Made by a program: the position numbers and the translations under genes | NCBI RefSeq assembly: GCF_963576545.1 | Contig: NC_083639.1 | Location: 11,863,498-11,927,497, forward strand | Length of the DNA stretch: 64,000 bases | Source of the DNA: Limanda limanda | Lineage: Eukaryota; Chordata; Actinopteri; Pleuronectiformes; Pleuronectidae | Reading direction: 5' to 3' | Part shown: one piece after another, positions 22,976-36,341 of the stretch | Layout of the letters: every line of letters starts with the position of its first letter | Numbering within the stretch: the stretch's first letter is position 1 | Notes under the pieces: model-generated | Seen by the model: the letters and a program-made list of their open reading frames with translations, nothing else | Database searches by the model: none | Told to the model about the DNA's origin: nothing

Positions 22976-25607
22976 TAGTTTAAGATTTCATTGGTCAATA
23001 GGTCATAGTGACTTCATATACTGTATATGTCTATTAAAATATATATGTTTACTGCTGTGTTAAATGTAAAGTTTTATGAATAGAGAGAAAGTCAAAAGTC
23101 ACTTCATTTTATTGTGTATTAGTTTGATTCTCATTTCACATCTAATTCGTAATATATGTAAAAAAGACAAAAAACTTAAATCATGTTTGGTATGCATTTA
23201 TCTAGGCTTATGGGCCAAATTCTGATAATTCAATAGGCTTCTGGTGGCCTTGTGGTAATTTAAAGGCCACTTTGAACCACAAGATTAATCGGAGCCTTTG
23301 ATACATTTCCCCTTCTCCCCTTGTCTTCTGTTGCCTATTCACTTTGGCTGTGTGATATGCACTCAACAAATATTTCAAAGAGATAATTTTGATCCGCAAG
23401 ACTGCTTTTATATTTTGAAAGTGAGTCAAATGCTTGCATCACTAGATTTATTGTGATCAATATCACAATTTCTCCTTTTCAAAGTATATCTTTTGACTTT
23501 TCTGCCTTTTTTTTTACATATGGTGAAGGAGAGACAGGAAAATGGAAGACAACACATACAGTAAATGGACTGGCTGACCAGGAGTCAAAAAGGGGACCTG
23601 CTGGTTTGAGTGTGCGCACCAACCATTCCACTATCAGACCAAACCTGATTCCTCACTTCTGATGTTTAAGTTTTAAATGGTGTGGAGTGAGAAGTCTTTT
23701 AGTTCCTGAGGTAATTTGGTCAATGACGTTCAACCACAGTTAAACCACTGTAAACCTATAACATACATTAGCTGTGATGACTGGTGTGTCCACGGATTAT
23801 AAAAACAGCTGACAGTGATGTTACAACCCCCGGTTACACAAACACATGCAGGAATCAGTCGTGATTCTTCTTAGAAATCAAGGAATCAAGGAATCCAGGA
23901 GACAGAAGATCAGTATCCTCCAAGTGAAGATAACGGCCATTCAGAGGGATGTAGAGTGGCTGGAGTTGGATGCGGGATGATGGAATGAAGAAAATGCCTT
24001 TGAGTCCAAACATGTGTTTTAACAGTTTAGCCAGATGGAGTTGAGGTCAGCTCTCTGTCTCTAGCGGGACAGGTCAGCCTTATGAATCACTTGCCTGTGC
24101 AGCCACCTCACAGTCAATAGACATCAAGTCTTTGTTACCGCTCACAGATAGAATGACATCACTGTATGGAACAAACAGTATTGAGAATAGAAGGTGACTA
24201 AGAGCCAGAACATTTTGTAAAGTGTTTCAATGTAAGATTTGAGATTTTTAATATCTCTACAAAAGGCTTTTCCACTTCTGATCCACTAGCCCACACAATG
24301 TTAGCCTTTTCTTCCTCTGGCTCATTACCTTTATTATCCACTTTGTGCCAACATCCTATACGGTTTTGTTTATTAAATGAACATACCAAGAGTTAAAGGG
24401 TTTCAATTCTTTGAGGTTTTCTTGTCTCAAGCTTCTTTTATTATGCACCTCAGAGTTTAAATAAAGCACTCAACTGAAAGTAGTGATCCATATCCTTTAT
24501 GACCAGTCCATGAACGTGTACTCAACTGCCCTGAGTAACTTTAGTCACATTCCACACTATGAACAATTCGGATGTGAAGCAGGAAGTGACCGACATCTTT
24601 AATCACCTGGATATGTAAACCTCTCAGACAAGTATGTGTGTTGTATTTAACATCAGGACACGGTGTCTGCATGTGCCTTAACTCAACATGTAGCAGGTTT
24701 ATTGTTTGGATAAAGTTCCATTCAACAAAAGCTTCATTGTTACAGGACTCGGTAGCTCTTTCCTGTGCTGCGCTACAGTCCATAAAAACAGTGAATCATA
24801 CACATACTCACACAAACATGGACAAATACAGGAAACTTCATATAAAGTGCAAAGAGTACTTTTTTTACTTTTATTTATTCTAAGACAGGCTTGTAAACAT
24901 AAATATGGTTATCAAACCATGCAATACATACATTGACTCAATAATCATGACACCATCTGTATGTGAGTCACTACAGTACTGTATGGAGATATTTTCAAAT
25001 TGTACATGGATATTTTCTAACCCTCTAAGGAAAGCTGATTTCACTGTGCAAAAACAGGATCCTCTACAGAGTCACAGCACGTATTAAAACAAATGAAAAT
25101 AATATTTGATATAATGCATCCCAATCAAACAAGGTCATTTCATGCTGCGGACACTATTGTGTAAAAGGTTTCAGCGACAGCTTATGAACATATCATACAT
25201 GATACACACTTTTATCGTAAGAGAAAAACAATGAAAAACACAAATCAAGACAGAGAGAGAAAGATAGATAAAAACACTATATATACCATAACATAAAAAG
25301 ATCATTGATCCTCACAGCAACTTATGGATAATAAAATCAGGGTCTCATTATTTTCAATGAGCAAAAACTAAATTTATTGACTGTAAATGAAGCATGTAAG
25401 TCTAATTTAGATTTAGATTTTAAAGCTGGTCTGAAGTAAAGTTTACCCAAACAGTATTTTTTCTCAAGATATTTTATAGAAGATATGAGCTCCTTCCCTC
25501 TCATGCTGGTGTGAAATCACATCATCCCCGCTGCGCTTTGCTTTTTGCACATCTCACAAAAATAATGTGTTACATTATGGTGCACACAAGCTGTGTTGTT
25601 CACACAG

Positions 25608-27737
25608 TTAGACCTCGATGTTGGAAGCCATCCGCAGGCACATGGATGACTCTGAGGGGATGTCCTGACGACCGATCTCGTTTCCATCCAGTCGCACCGT
25701 CTGCAGTTTGGAGAAGTTGGTCACATCCATGAAGCTGCAGAAACTCCCCAGAGTGAACTCTACAGCCACAGAACAGAGAAAGAGATTATTACATAAGGCA
25801 GATGTAAAAAAAAACCCTCAGTGTTAACACAACACTTGTCTGAGTCAAAATGAGACCACGAAAGTATTATATAGTCTCATTATTCTGCTTTTATAAAGTT
25901 TATTTTGGAAATCATCATCGAATTTCTTCATTTTCAGGATTGTAACCTCCTCTTTTCAGCCTCTGTCTTAAAGGCTAGGCATTAGATCATGTCTCTTTAA
26001 GGTTTCAGTTGTGATTGGTCAAAAGCTTCAAGTGCTTGTAGGAAATGTCGTCCTCCAATGACGATTTACCTCACTTCCAAAAAGAATCTCATCAAATATT
26101 TGGAAAGGGATATTGACGTTTGGATTTTCATGTATGTTACCTTTGATTTGGTTTGCCTGCAGGTAGAGGTGCTGCAGAGTGGTGCTGACTATGGGGATTC
26201 TCTCCAGCTTGTTGAAGCTCAGGTCCAGCTCCACCAGCCCTGTCACGTTAAAGGTGTTGGCGGGGATCCCCTTGTCTGTCAACTGGTTGTGGCCCATCCT
26301 CACATACTGCAGCTGTGACAGACCACCCAGGAAGTCCGCTGGCACTGAGTCGATGGAGTTGGACTCCAGATAGAGTTGGTGCAGATGGTCAGGGAGGGCA
26401 TCCGGGACCTGGGATCATTCATTTGAAAATTATCTAGGAAATCTGAATCTTGTCTGTAAATTGAATGGGTCATATGTTCAAACATTGGTTTACCTTTGTC
26501 AGCTTGTTGCCACTGATGTCCAGCAGTGTGAGAGAGGTCAGTGCCTTCAGTGATGTGCTCATGTCTGTGAGCGCATTATCATGGAGATACAGGATAGTGA
26601 GGTTATCCATTCCCTCTAGGTCTGCAGGTGATACCTAGGCAACAGTATGATAACTTTAAAATCTAAATGTAGAGAGGAGCTCTGCAAGAAGATCAACCCA
26701 TGCATACTATTACCTTTTCAATCTTGTTATGATTGATTCTCAGATCTCGCAGGGAGCGGGGGAGGTTGGAAGGAATGCTGGTCAGATTGTTGTGCTGTAG
26801 ATATAAACGCTCCAGTCCCTCCAACTTCAGAAACACCTAGAAATGATGCAGAGGGTGAGCGACATAAAAGTGAATTCAACCAAACTCACCATCAAAAGGT
26901 TTGAAAAAGTCGAACATCACATTTAGTCATTTAAATATATGTTTTCATCATAAAAATAACAGAAAGAATAACTTTGGGGTCATGTCAAAAATATTCCATT
27001 TCCTCTCAGCCACTGAGCAGCGGAGGGTTAATGTGTGGCAGGCTGAACCGCACATCACTGGAATCTATATATACATGTTTCCATTTCATTGTCAGATTTT
27101 CCATCGGATGAAAATCTGATCCAGATTTATCTGCATTAAAATCTGTATGACACAGCATGTCGACTGTAGCAAAGGGGGAATCAGACATGAAAGAACAACA
27201 CATAAAAATCCCCATTTTTCCTCCTCACACATGCAAACATAAAGCTGTCACGTTCCCTCTGTAATTACTCAACCTCTTCACCAGCTGCCAGCCATCTGAC
27301 ATCCATAAAGAGCTGCAGTTCTCCATCATTCTCTGAGCTCATGTGTGTCTGGTTCTGACTCAGACCAGATGCAGATTTACCTTCTTGTCAATGGCTTCAG
27401 ATGTCAGCTGGTTGTAGTGCATCATTAACCACACCAGACTGGTTGCATTGACCAGAGCCGACTCAGGCACAGAAGTGATGGCATTGTTCTGGAGGTACAA
27501 GTACTTGATACGGGCAGGAACGTTTGGCATGGCTGTCAGGCCCCGCCCATCACAGTACATGGCAACTGGGAAGGTGGGGGGGCAGTCACACTCTTCAGGA
27601 CACTGGCCTCCTGAGCCTCCCTGCAGGGAGGTGTAAGCATCTCCTTGGCGGCCATACAGCCAAGCGAAGGGGTCCCGTGGATGGGAAAGAGAGAACGGGA
27701 GCAGGGCAGAGAAGAAGAAGATGGTCGCCAGGAACAT
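25608..27737 (-). CDS. fmod: fibromodulin (class II SLRP)
   Basis: Five coding exons, right to left: 27381-27737, 26714-26836, 26494-26634, 26141-26408, 25608-25759, giving 346 residues (human about 376). The start is the ATG at 27737; an in-frame GTG 12 nt upstream is not used. A hydrophobic signal peptide (MFLATIFFFSALLPFSLS) precedes a short acidic-poor N-terminus, then the class II cysteine cluster C-x3-C-x-C-x9-C (QCPEECDCPPTFPVAMYC), leucine-rich repeats with LxxLxLxxN units, and the terminal disulfide loop (GSFC ... SSMC) ending RMASNIEV as in fibromodulin. It is secreted and binds collagen I and regulates fibril growth. Only two tyrosines precede the cysteine cluster. Three introns split the repeat exon. 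It is divergent to the next SLRP on plus. Confidence 0.92.
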
Positions 27738-28400
27738 TGTCGCAGTCACACAGAACCTTTATGTAATCTACAGTGACAGACATGGCAAGAACATTTAGAA
27801 AAAACACAGAGAGTCACAAACCATAATCATTTTGTTCGAATTTTAAACATTTTGACACAGTTCAGAGTAAAGAGATGGAAAAAAAATCGTGTTTCTGTTT
27901 CAAAGTTCTTTCTCTTATGTAATGTAGAGGTACATGAAAAATGAAATAATAAAATGATCATTCAGCAGCAAAGTCAAAGAATTAAACTTCAACAGCACAC
28001 TGTCTCACACCTTTGGAGTCGAGCAGTGAAGGCACTGGCCTTGTTTTGGAGACAGCCTGCAGAGAGGCACATTCTTAAGGGTCTTAATCCACAGAGGAAA
28101 CGTAGAAAAAAGGAAAAACCAGACCTGTGTAAATGTTTCTCTCTGTAGCGCCAGAATTGTGGGAAAACGTCCAATAATGACCCTCTGATTTTGCAGAAGA
28201 CGAAAAAGCGCCCCCCAAAATGTGTTTCTATCAACATGTGTTCATGTTTCCCCTATGAGGTTTCACAGAAAGACACTGCAGTGACAGACAGACACATGTT
28301 CACACACATACAAACACCCACACACCTACCTGATCAGAGGTAGCCTGGCCCTCTTTGTCCCCCCTGTCTCTCTCAGAGTGAGCTCAGGACTGGAGGGGAC
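27738..28400 (-). other. fmod 5' region with candidate non-coding exon
   Basis: An acceptor (CACTGTAG, AG at 27768-27769) starts the exon that holds the ATG, leaving a 30-nt 5'UTR part (27738-27767). A donor reading CTGATCAG|GTAGGT at 28330/28329 would close an upstream non-coding exon covering roughly 28330-28400. This fits the SLRP pattern of a non-coding first exon. The transcription start was not identified. Confidence 0.4.
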
Positions 28401-31400
28401 TTCGACAATCACACAAAAGTATCTCTCATCCCCTCCCTTCTCTCCTTCCCATTCTGCCATCCCCCTCTCCAGCCCTCTCCCTTCTTTTTTCTGTTGGTTG
28501 CTTCCACCCCATAATCCGCCCTCCTGCACCCCGTTTTGTTCGTTCAGGCCCGGCCCAGCGCACCACACACCCCTCACCCGCAGTCTGGAGCCTCCTTCTC
28601 CACCAATACCAGGGATGTGAGATGCAGATCCTGTGAGGGGGATTTTTCCATCTGTGTGCAATATATTCAACCCCTCTGAGCTGAAACATACTATTTGCTC
28701 AGTATTTGCACATCGGATTTTGGTACCAAAGCTCACTGGATCAAAACTACAAAAATGTTTAAATGTTAGTTATCCTTTCTGGACGTAAAGCAAACAATGG
28801 CACATGCTGACCATTGCAGAAAATCAACAAATGTTTTGTATCTGTTTTGCTGTGATTTAAAGAAACATAAATGGAGCACAGATATGGAGACGTGTTTTTG
28901 AATGCGACAAATTACTCAATGTTTCAAACCACGAATAGGTGAAAGTATTTGTGATGTGAGTGTTTACTTATATTATTGCTATAAGGGTTCGTGAGGAATC
29001 ACTCAGGATGAAACAATCTCCTTCCCAATAAAGTCAGACAAGACGATCTACAGCCAAAAGTGCATGTGTAACATTTTGTACCAAACATGGGCATAAGTGG
29101 GTTTAGTGGCACTTTTTATTTTAACTATACAGTTATTTGCTGGGTCTAGAACATTTTGTCCTATCAATACTAAAGCTCTGTGCAATTGGAAATCTTCCCG
29201 AAGATGATTACTGATGCTATTATAGTATTTGTTTTTTTAAACTCCCTGACAAGGATTTGTCCAAGGGGGCGGATCCAACTTTCCTCATTCCTCTCCATCG
29301 ACCTTCCATGTTGTAGAGGGTTAAATGAAAACATGTGTGAAACCCGTCTCATGTTGTGTGTGTGTGCTTACTGTGGGCCTCTTCCTGCCGGCATCTTCTC
29401 TCCGACACCAGCTCCATCTGAATCAGGGGGTTTCTCTCACTTTTAGGTATGGACTCCTCAAATATTGTTCCCCCTTTTTTTCTCTCAAAAACAAATTCTC
29501 TGTTTCTTCTCATCATTATCACTCTTATATCTGTCCACTTTATACGAAGTAAAAGCCAGGACTCAGTGAGGTAGGGTGGATAAAGTTTAAAGGAAAAAAA
29601 AGTTCAATGAGCTAGAGACATTGTGTCTTTCTTTGTAATATAAAAGATTACAAAGAAATCTTTGTAATATAAAAGAAGAAAAAGTTCCTTTCAAGGGTTG
29701 TTCTTGTTTTCTTCAAATTCTCGTATTGACTTAAAAAACTGCAACACCCTTAAATTGAAATAATTCAACAGGATTAAATGGGCACAACTTGTTTTGCAAC
29801 AGATTAAACATAAATTTGATGGAAGATTTAATGTATGACACCAATGTAAACTTTAATAAAACACAGACATAGAGACAAACGTGTTTTTGCATATGACAAA
29901 TGACACCCTTTTCAAGCCTGGAATAGACAAATCTCTTTGTGATGTAAATATTTATGTAATAATTATAGTATTTTGCAAAAGCGTTTGGGAGGAAGCCCTC
30001 AGGATGAACAAATCCCCCCCCCACACACACACACACACTTGTGCAGACATAATGTATGTATGCAGATTTTGCTGTATTTTGTGAGTCCCTTTGAGCACTG
30101 GTGGTCACTGGTGGATGTATGGTTCCAGGAAATGTGATATATATATATATAAATATATATAGTAGAGCCCACAGGAATGGGCGTACAGTTTTTGACTTAA
30201 ATGGTGACTGACTATTCCTTCTCAAAGTCCCACTGTGATTGTGAGATTGGGGGAAATGGTTTGGAGACGTGTAGACATGCATGCTTCACTCTTGGTTTGT
30301 CAAATCGTTTATTAAACGTCAGAAGTTGTTGGCAGTGAATGCAAGTGTCCAAACTATTTAACCCAGCCTTACAATCACGGTGTGACTTTGATTCACCACA
30401 CTCCCCCCCCCCCTTGTGTCCTCCTCTCTACTGCTTATACTAGAATCACAGAGAAAGCTAAATCAAATTCAACTATAATAGTGCCTTTCAATATGTCTAT
30501 ACATTCTATGTCTTTATGAACATCCATAAAAAATCAAAAAGAATGAAAGACACATTTTGGTTTTATGTGTTTGACTATTTCTTGGCTTTTGGCTCTGCAG
30601 CTGCATCATAAGGAAACTGTTCTTTATTTTGTTCATGTAGCCGCAGGCATCTGTGGACACCAGATGCAGCAGAGGAGACCTGGCATCGGCCGGCCCAGCT
30701 CTGTGAAATGCTACAACAGCCACGTTCATTACTATATATGTACTTTTATGAGTTTTGGACTTATTTCTAAACATGGCATAATTTCTCCATCAATGCTGTT
30801 TATGTATGAACTGAACCAGGATGAGCTCTGACCTTTGACTCATGGCTAACGGCAAATTTATGAGCTTGATGAGTTAATCCGCTTGCAACACAACATGAAA
30901 GACCTGTTAGGCAGCCTGCTTGAGAAGATAAACTCTGTTGTAAAGAGACGCATCTACATATAACAATGTGAAGAAATGGGAAGCTGAATCTCTGCTTACC
31001 AGGACTTCAAAGTGAGAGGCCCAGGTGGACTCTGGGTAGCCCAAAACATCCCCATCCCCCATCCCCTTCCATACCCACGGCCTCCTGTCTGGGTCATGAG
31101 CAGCGCTGAGCAGGGATCAGAAGATCAGAGCAGGAAGCCCTTTTTCACTCCAGCCCTAACTCTTCACAGGAATTTCAGAAGAATTTTTCATTCAGGAAAT
31201 TCCTTAGTCACTTAGGATGATACTTTTCAGACTCACATCAACTTCTCAAACAGTAACTCTGACCTTACACCTTTACCCTATGATCACCCATAAAACAAGT
31301 CTTAACCTGACAATGTAATAGTTAACCTTGTGGGAACCAGGATTGCGTCTCCACAAGGTGAATTTTCTTCACGTATCCATGACAACAAACACTCTTGTTC

Positions 31401-31594
31401 AGAAAATACACTCAATTATATTTTATATAAAGAGATTTTTTAATTACATAACCTGACATTAAATTCATATGTAGAAGAAGATCCACACAGATTTTAGTAT
31501 TCCCTGAACAATGTGGCTCCCCAAGGTAATTTGAACCATGGTACCTCAGGGCCGAGGGGCAGCGTGAACCAGGCGATAGAAAGCAGATGTCCGT

Positions 31595-31633
31595 GCACAC
31601 ACACACACATATATACACACACACACACAAACA

Positions 31634-31695
<62 letters not shown>

Positions 31696-31700
31696 TACAC
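31595..31700. repeat. CA microsatellite
   Basis: About 105 bp of (CA)n with ATAT and CAAA interruptions. The His/Thr and Cys/Val ORFs overlapping it are repeat artefacts. Confidence 0.95.
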
Positions 31701-33082
31701 GTAAAATCTCACACAGATGTTAAAGATTACACCACATCAAGCTGCCCATCTTTTTCACAGCCAGATAAAAACAGCTGCTTTATATTCATCGGTATTGGTC
31801 ACAGTGTTAATTAAACTGAATTGTGGTTTCATCATGGCAAAATGTATGATGTTGCTGATGTTACATCTGCTCAGCTACACTGAAAAAGGAGATCGTAATA
31901 ATACACTGAAGCTAGTCCTGGTAACCCAGTGATCTACGATGAACGCAACTCGAAGATCTCCATTTCAAACCATGCTGGGACATGTAACTATAGTAACCGT
32001 CAAAACTCAGAGTCAGGATTTTGGCTCTGAGTTGGTGCCATGAAAATTATATACTATAAGAATGAATAGGGTTAAAAAAAAAAGATATATCTCTCACCTA
32101 AGACTTATATATATCATCCTATCTGTGGAATTGTTATTTTTCTTTACAATAATCCACCTCAGAGATGGATACATGTTTTTATTTAGTGTGGAAACTTTAG
32201 GAAAGTGGACCTTTACCTTAGTTTATCCAAACCTGTATCTGCTGCTGATCACTGATGAAGTAGAGCCCTCTAGTGTTGATGACAGGAAATACAGGGAGCA
32301 GATGGTGAATGGAAAATATATCAAGAAGAAAAAGAGGAGGAAGAAGAACCAGGCTCAGTTCCTTTGTTTTGATCATTAAAATCATAAGCAATGGAATAGA
32401 CGTCATCATCATCTGTGTTTTTTTAATATTGGAAAACAAATATCAGATAAGAAGAAAAAATGTATAAACATTTCAACAACTGAGTAAGCTCAATTTGCTC
32501 ATGAAGTTCATGTATAACGATTGAAAGCTTTATAATAGCCACAAAATGGACGTTAAGGTGACACTGTTTTATCAACTTTTTGTTTACCGAGGTCAAGACT
32601 GAACTTCGAAACTTATCAGGCAACAAATTTAGGAAAGAAGTTACCTGGAATCCAAAACACATTTCCAGTATGTTACACTTCAAGACACTGGCAAGACTCC
32701 AAACCTATTTTTTAGGGATGTGCATGTGACTCAGAGCATGAGCAGGTGGAAACATGTGCAACATTGCGGTCACAGAAGATTATTTGAAGAGTTCCCAGCT
32801 CCACAGACTATTTAAGGAGCTGCTGTATCTGCCTGCTTCCAAACAGGAAACCACCCGAGGGCATCTACTGTGTCGTAAAATTTAATTTCGCCGAATAGAT
32901 GATGACTCATTAACAAGCATGTTATACAAGAAATCATACATGGTTATCCGGAACATGATTAAATCTCAGAGGTGACAAAAGAGCGTTAAATCACAGCAAT
33001 ATAATCCATTATTTGTACGGCTTCTCCTTTAAGGGCTGTGGGGGGGGGGGGCTTACATACAGAAAACCATTAAACACTCTGA

Positions 33083-33090
33083 TTCACACC
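33083..33090 (+). repeat. left 8-bp target-site duplication of the hAT element
   Basis: TTCACACC, identical to 35487-35494 on the other side of the element. An 8-bp duplication is diagnostic of the hAT superfamily. Confidence 0.85.
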
Positions 33091-35486
33091 CAGTGGTGTA
33101 TAAAGTACTTGAAAGCCATACTTGAGTAAAAGTACAGATATCTTACTTGAAAGTGACTCCGGTAAAAGTAAAAGTCACCAGTCAGAAAATGACTTGAGTA
33201 AAAGTCTTAGAGTTGCTCATATTAAATGTACTTAAGTATCAAAAGTATCTGGTGTTGAAATGTACTTAAGTATCAAAAGTAAAAGTACAAGTACCAAAAT
33301 TAAAATTGCTAAGTGCTTTTTATAGTTGGCCTATACAGACACAAAACAACCCAAAATTGTTCTCTTCAGGATTTATTTCAACTGACTGAAAAACACTATA
33401 TCTATAATGTATAATTTTACAAATTTTGAACCTGAGATGCTGAGGTTAAAATAGTATAGGACAAGTGCATCTGAACTTCTAGAGACAACAACGAATCAAC
33501 ACAACAGAATAAACAAGTGCCTCTTGAGTCTACCTAAGAACACTAACCCTAATAGACAAAAGAATAACCACTAAAAAAGTCTGTAAATATCACTAAACAT
33601 GGACCTTTCATCAGTAACAATGCCACTTATGATAACTCAGCAAAGGGAAATTAGGCACACAAAATACGAAAGTTTCTCTTTTGTTAACAGCCTGGATAGT
33701 GCAGTACAGAGAAGAAAAAATCACTGGACACAGTCTGGTTTTGCTGCTAAATTTCAGACTGAACAAGGAAATAAATAGTTGAAGACCAATGTTTTTTTTG
33801 AATGATAAATTACATCTACAAAATACATCCAATTGAATATCTTAAGGTGCAAATTTGGTTACAGTCTTTTGTTGACTTTATTTTGAAGTTTATAAATTAT
33901 CAGTGTCTTGCTTGACGGCACTTACACACTAACCAGGATTGCTCAACCCTGTAAAGTACCAACTATAAAATACAATTTCAAAAATTTCTAGGACTGCAAA
34001 GCAGCACTGAGCGGGCCGAGCACATGCATTTTGAAGCGTTGCATGCGTTTTGCCTTTTGCCTGAAACAGATAAATAATAACCAGCCCCACTTCTCCCTGG
34101 CCATGTGTTCTCTGTCATCTCCCCAGACCTGCCCTTCTCCATGTCTCCACCTGATGTCCCCGCACTTTTCTTTAATTTGTCATTTTTCTTTCCAAAATTC
34201 CACTTGTTCCGCAGCTTCCGTCCTCGCCCACGCACCTGATCCCACCTCCCTCATCACCCAAATCAGTATTTACAGCTGCCTACAGTCAGCAGCTCCACTT
34301 CGGTTTGTCGGTTTATGAACCTTTTGTGTCTATTAGCTGTATTTTGTAACTGCCTGGATGTTTACCTGCCTGTATACCTGCCCGCCAGCTTGTCCACGCA
34401 TCTACATGTAAGCCTGTTTATTTATCATTAGACTATCCTCACTGAATGGGCCTGCGTTTGTGTTTGCTTTTTTAACAGCAGGGTGACAATACACCTGTAG
34501 GGTATCTTGCCTGTAGGGACGACAAAGTGAAGACACAACCCTGCTTAAAGTTGTACACATTAGCCAGTTTGTACAATACATATATAAAGACTCAACAGCT
34601 TCTAAGTTGTGTTGAGGCAGCACAAAAGGCGACTAATGATTGGAATTGGCAATATATGATATCTTTGCAAAAATTATATTGCCGTTATAGTGAGTGGAAA
34701 ACTGGGCCTGATTACCCAGGGTCACATTTGGCGAGGTCCATTAAAAAACCTGAATTGTGTGCGTGAATATGCAGTAGTCCACGACACAGTGTTTGTTTTT
34801 GGTTGGCTGAAAGTTGTTTATGCGTTTGCTTATATAATTGGTTGCGTTGTTTGTTTTTCCATCTCGACTTGTTTTAAATCTGTTTGTTTTGTTTACGTGG
34901 ACGTGTAAGACTAAGTAGACATGGCCAACCAATGATGGTCTATTTGCCAACAGTTTTTGTTTAAACCAACTACTTCCAATATTTTCTTTAAGGAAAGTTA
35001 ACCACTTGCTGCTTCGAGCTATGTATTTATGTGCAGATGTTGACACGAAGCAGGAAATGGAAAACGAATGTGAATCGAAAAAGGAATACCTTCATCATGT
35101 AAAGTCACCTAATAAAAGCCCTCAAAAAGCCAATTAATTTGCCTGAATAATAATCCTTACAATTTCAATAGGGCCTCACGTCTGTCAGTGCCTGTGAGTG
35201 CTCGGGCCCTCATAATAAAGAATGAACCGAGCTCCTGCAGGAGCGAGAAGGAGAGAGAGAGGTGCGCCGTGTGTAAAGGTGCATGTTCCGCCAACCTCCG
35301 CTGCTCAAGTAACGAGCCAGTTTTGAGAATGTTAGAAGTAGAAAGTACAGATATTTGTGCTCAAATGTAGCGAGTAAAAGTAAAAAGTCGTCAGGAAAAT
35401 AAATACTCAAGTAAAGTACAGATATGTGAAAAAATCTACTTAAGTACAGTAACAAAGTATTTCTACTTCGTTAATTCCCACCACTG
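33091..35486. mobile_element. hAT-type DNA transposon, non-autonomous or decayed
   Basis: Starts CAGTGGTG and ends CACCACTG, a perfect 8-bp terminal inverted repeat, flanked by the 8-bp duplication TTCACACC on both sides. About 2.4 kb. The subterminal 200 bp on the left and 150 bp on the right carry many copies of aagtaaaagtac / acttaagta-type words, as expected for transposase-binding repeats. No hAT transposase ORF could be recognised inside. The interior from about 33990 starts with an 'actgcaaagcagcactgagcgg' segment resembling the repeat at 1228, so other elements are probably nested within it. Confidence 0.85.
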
Positions 35487-35494
35487 TTCACACC
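35487..35494 (+). repeat. right 8-bp target-site duplication of the hAT element
   Basis: TTCACACC, identical to 33083-33090. Confidence 0.85.
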
Positions 35495-35665
35495 TACGGT
35501 CAATTGGTGTCCAGTTAACCTAACCATTACAAGTCTTTGAACTGTGTTAGAGGGCAGAATAATTTTTTTTACAAATCCACACAAGGAAGGCCTGGCCGAA
35601 TAAGGATTCATACCATCACCTTCTCACTGTGAGGTGGAAGTGCAGACCACTGATCCAACATGCCA
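35495..35665 (-). mobile_element. tRNA-derived SINE-like remnant, target of the hAT insertion
   Basis: Read on minus it has an A-box-like TGGATCAGTGG (35647-35657), then CACCTCACAGTGAGAAGG, and a B-box-like GGTATGAATCC (35604-35614), followed by a ggcctt..tgtgtgga stretch. This order matches a very common fish repeat I know, with 'cctcacagcaagaagg' and 'ggttcgaatcc' segments. The hAT element appears to have inserted into its distal part (ttcacacctacggtcaattg). Confidence 0.55.
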
Positions 35666-36243
35666 CCTGTGTTTTGATAGGTGCAATGTTATAATAGGTT
35701 GGTCAGTAATTGGTAGAATTTCATTATTGAACAGTGAGCCTTGAAAAATTTGTAGTTGGCTTTGCTGACACATGTAGCTGAACTGCACACACACATCGTT
35801 TTTATTGCCCTGTTGATTGCCTGCCCATTCATTAACTCTGTGTGTAATTAACACTGAACTGCCGCAGAAGCCTCAGCAACACACACACTGAAAGAGAATT
35901 GTGGTATTTGCAGTAAAACACATTCTTTTCAAGGAATGCTGATGATCATGCTCCATCACCCTTTTTTGTACCCCCTAATTAAATCATATACAGGCACTTA
36001 AGTTTAGCTGAGCTCTGTAGTGGGTGTAGTTCTGTCTGTTTTTCCTAGAGGGCGCTCATTTCATTTACTTATCAGGACTTTTCTGTCTCTCTTTGCTACC
36101 TTGCTCCTTTTCTCACAGCAGCTTCTTGTATTTGAGGGGGGAAGAATCTGGAATCGTTTTCCTCTGCTCTGCTCAGATGCTTGCAAGAAGTTCCTTCACC
36201 CACACACACACACAAATGCACATATGCATGCATATCATGCACG

Positions 36244-36341
36244 CATACATACATACATACATACATACATACATACATACATACATACATACATACATAC
36301 ATACATACATACATACATACATACATACATGCATGCATGCA
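36244..36341. repeat. CATA tetranucleotide microsatellite
   Basis: Roughly 22 perfect CATA units followed by three GCAT units. It is flanked by CA-rich sequence from 36199 and to about 36540. Confidence 0.95.

Larger units (their letters stand above)
21977..25607. other. intergenic spacer between SLC6A14-like copy B and fmod
   Basis: No gene seen. The left part is copy B's promoter side. A repeat carrying nuclear-receptor half-sites covers about 22670-22975. On the fmod side, AATAAA-like signals on the minus strand occur near 25371 and 24870, so the fmod 3'UTR may reach roughly 24870. The rest is unassigned AT-rich sequence. Confidence 0.5.

Noticed and set aside
27738..27749. Start of fmod at the in-frame GTG 12 nt upstream of the ATG
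   Set aside because: Translation in vertebrates would use the ATG at 27737, which is followed directly by a good signal peptide; the GTG frame is only an open-frame extension.
29731..30282. Minus-strand frame of 183 codons
   Set aside because: Composition is low-complexity with AT and CA repeat translation, and no family resemblance was seen.
34031..34318. Possible transposase fragment in the hAT element
   Set aside because: The frame is Pro/Ser/Cys-rich without hAT dimerisation or zinc-finger motifs.
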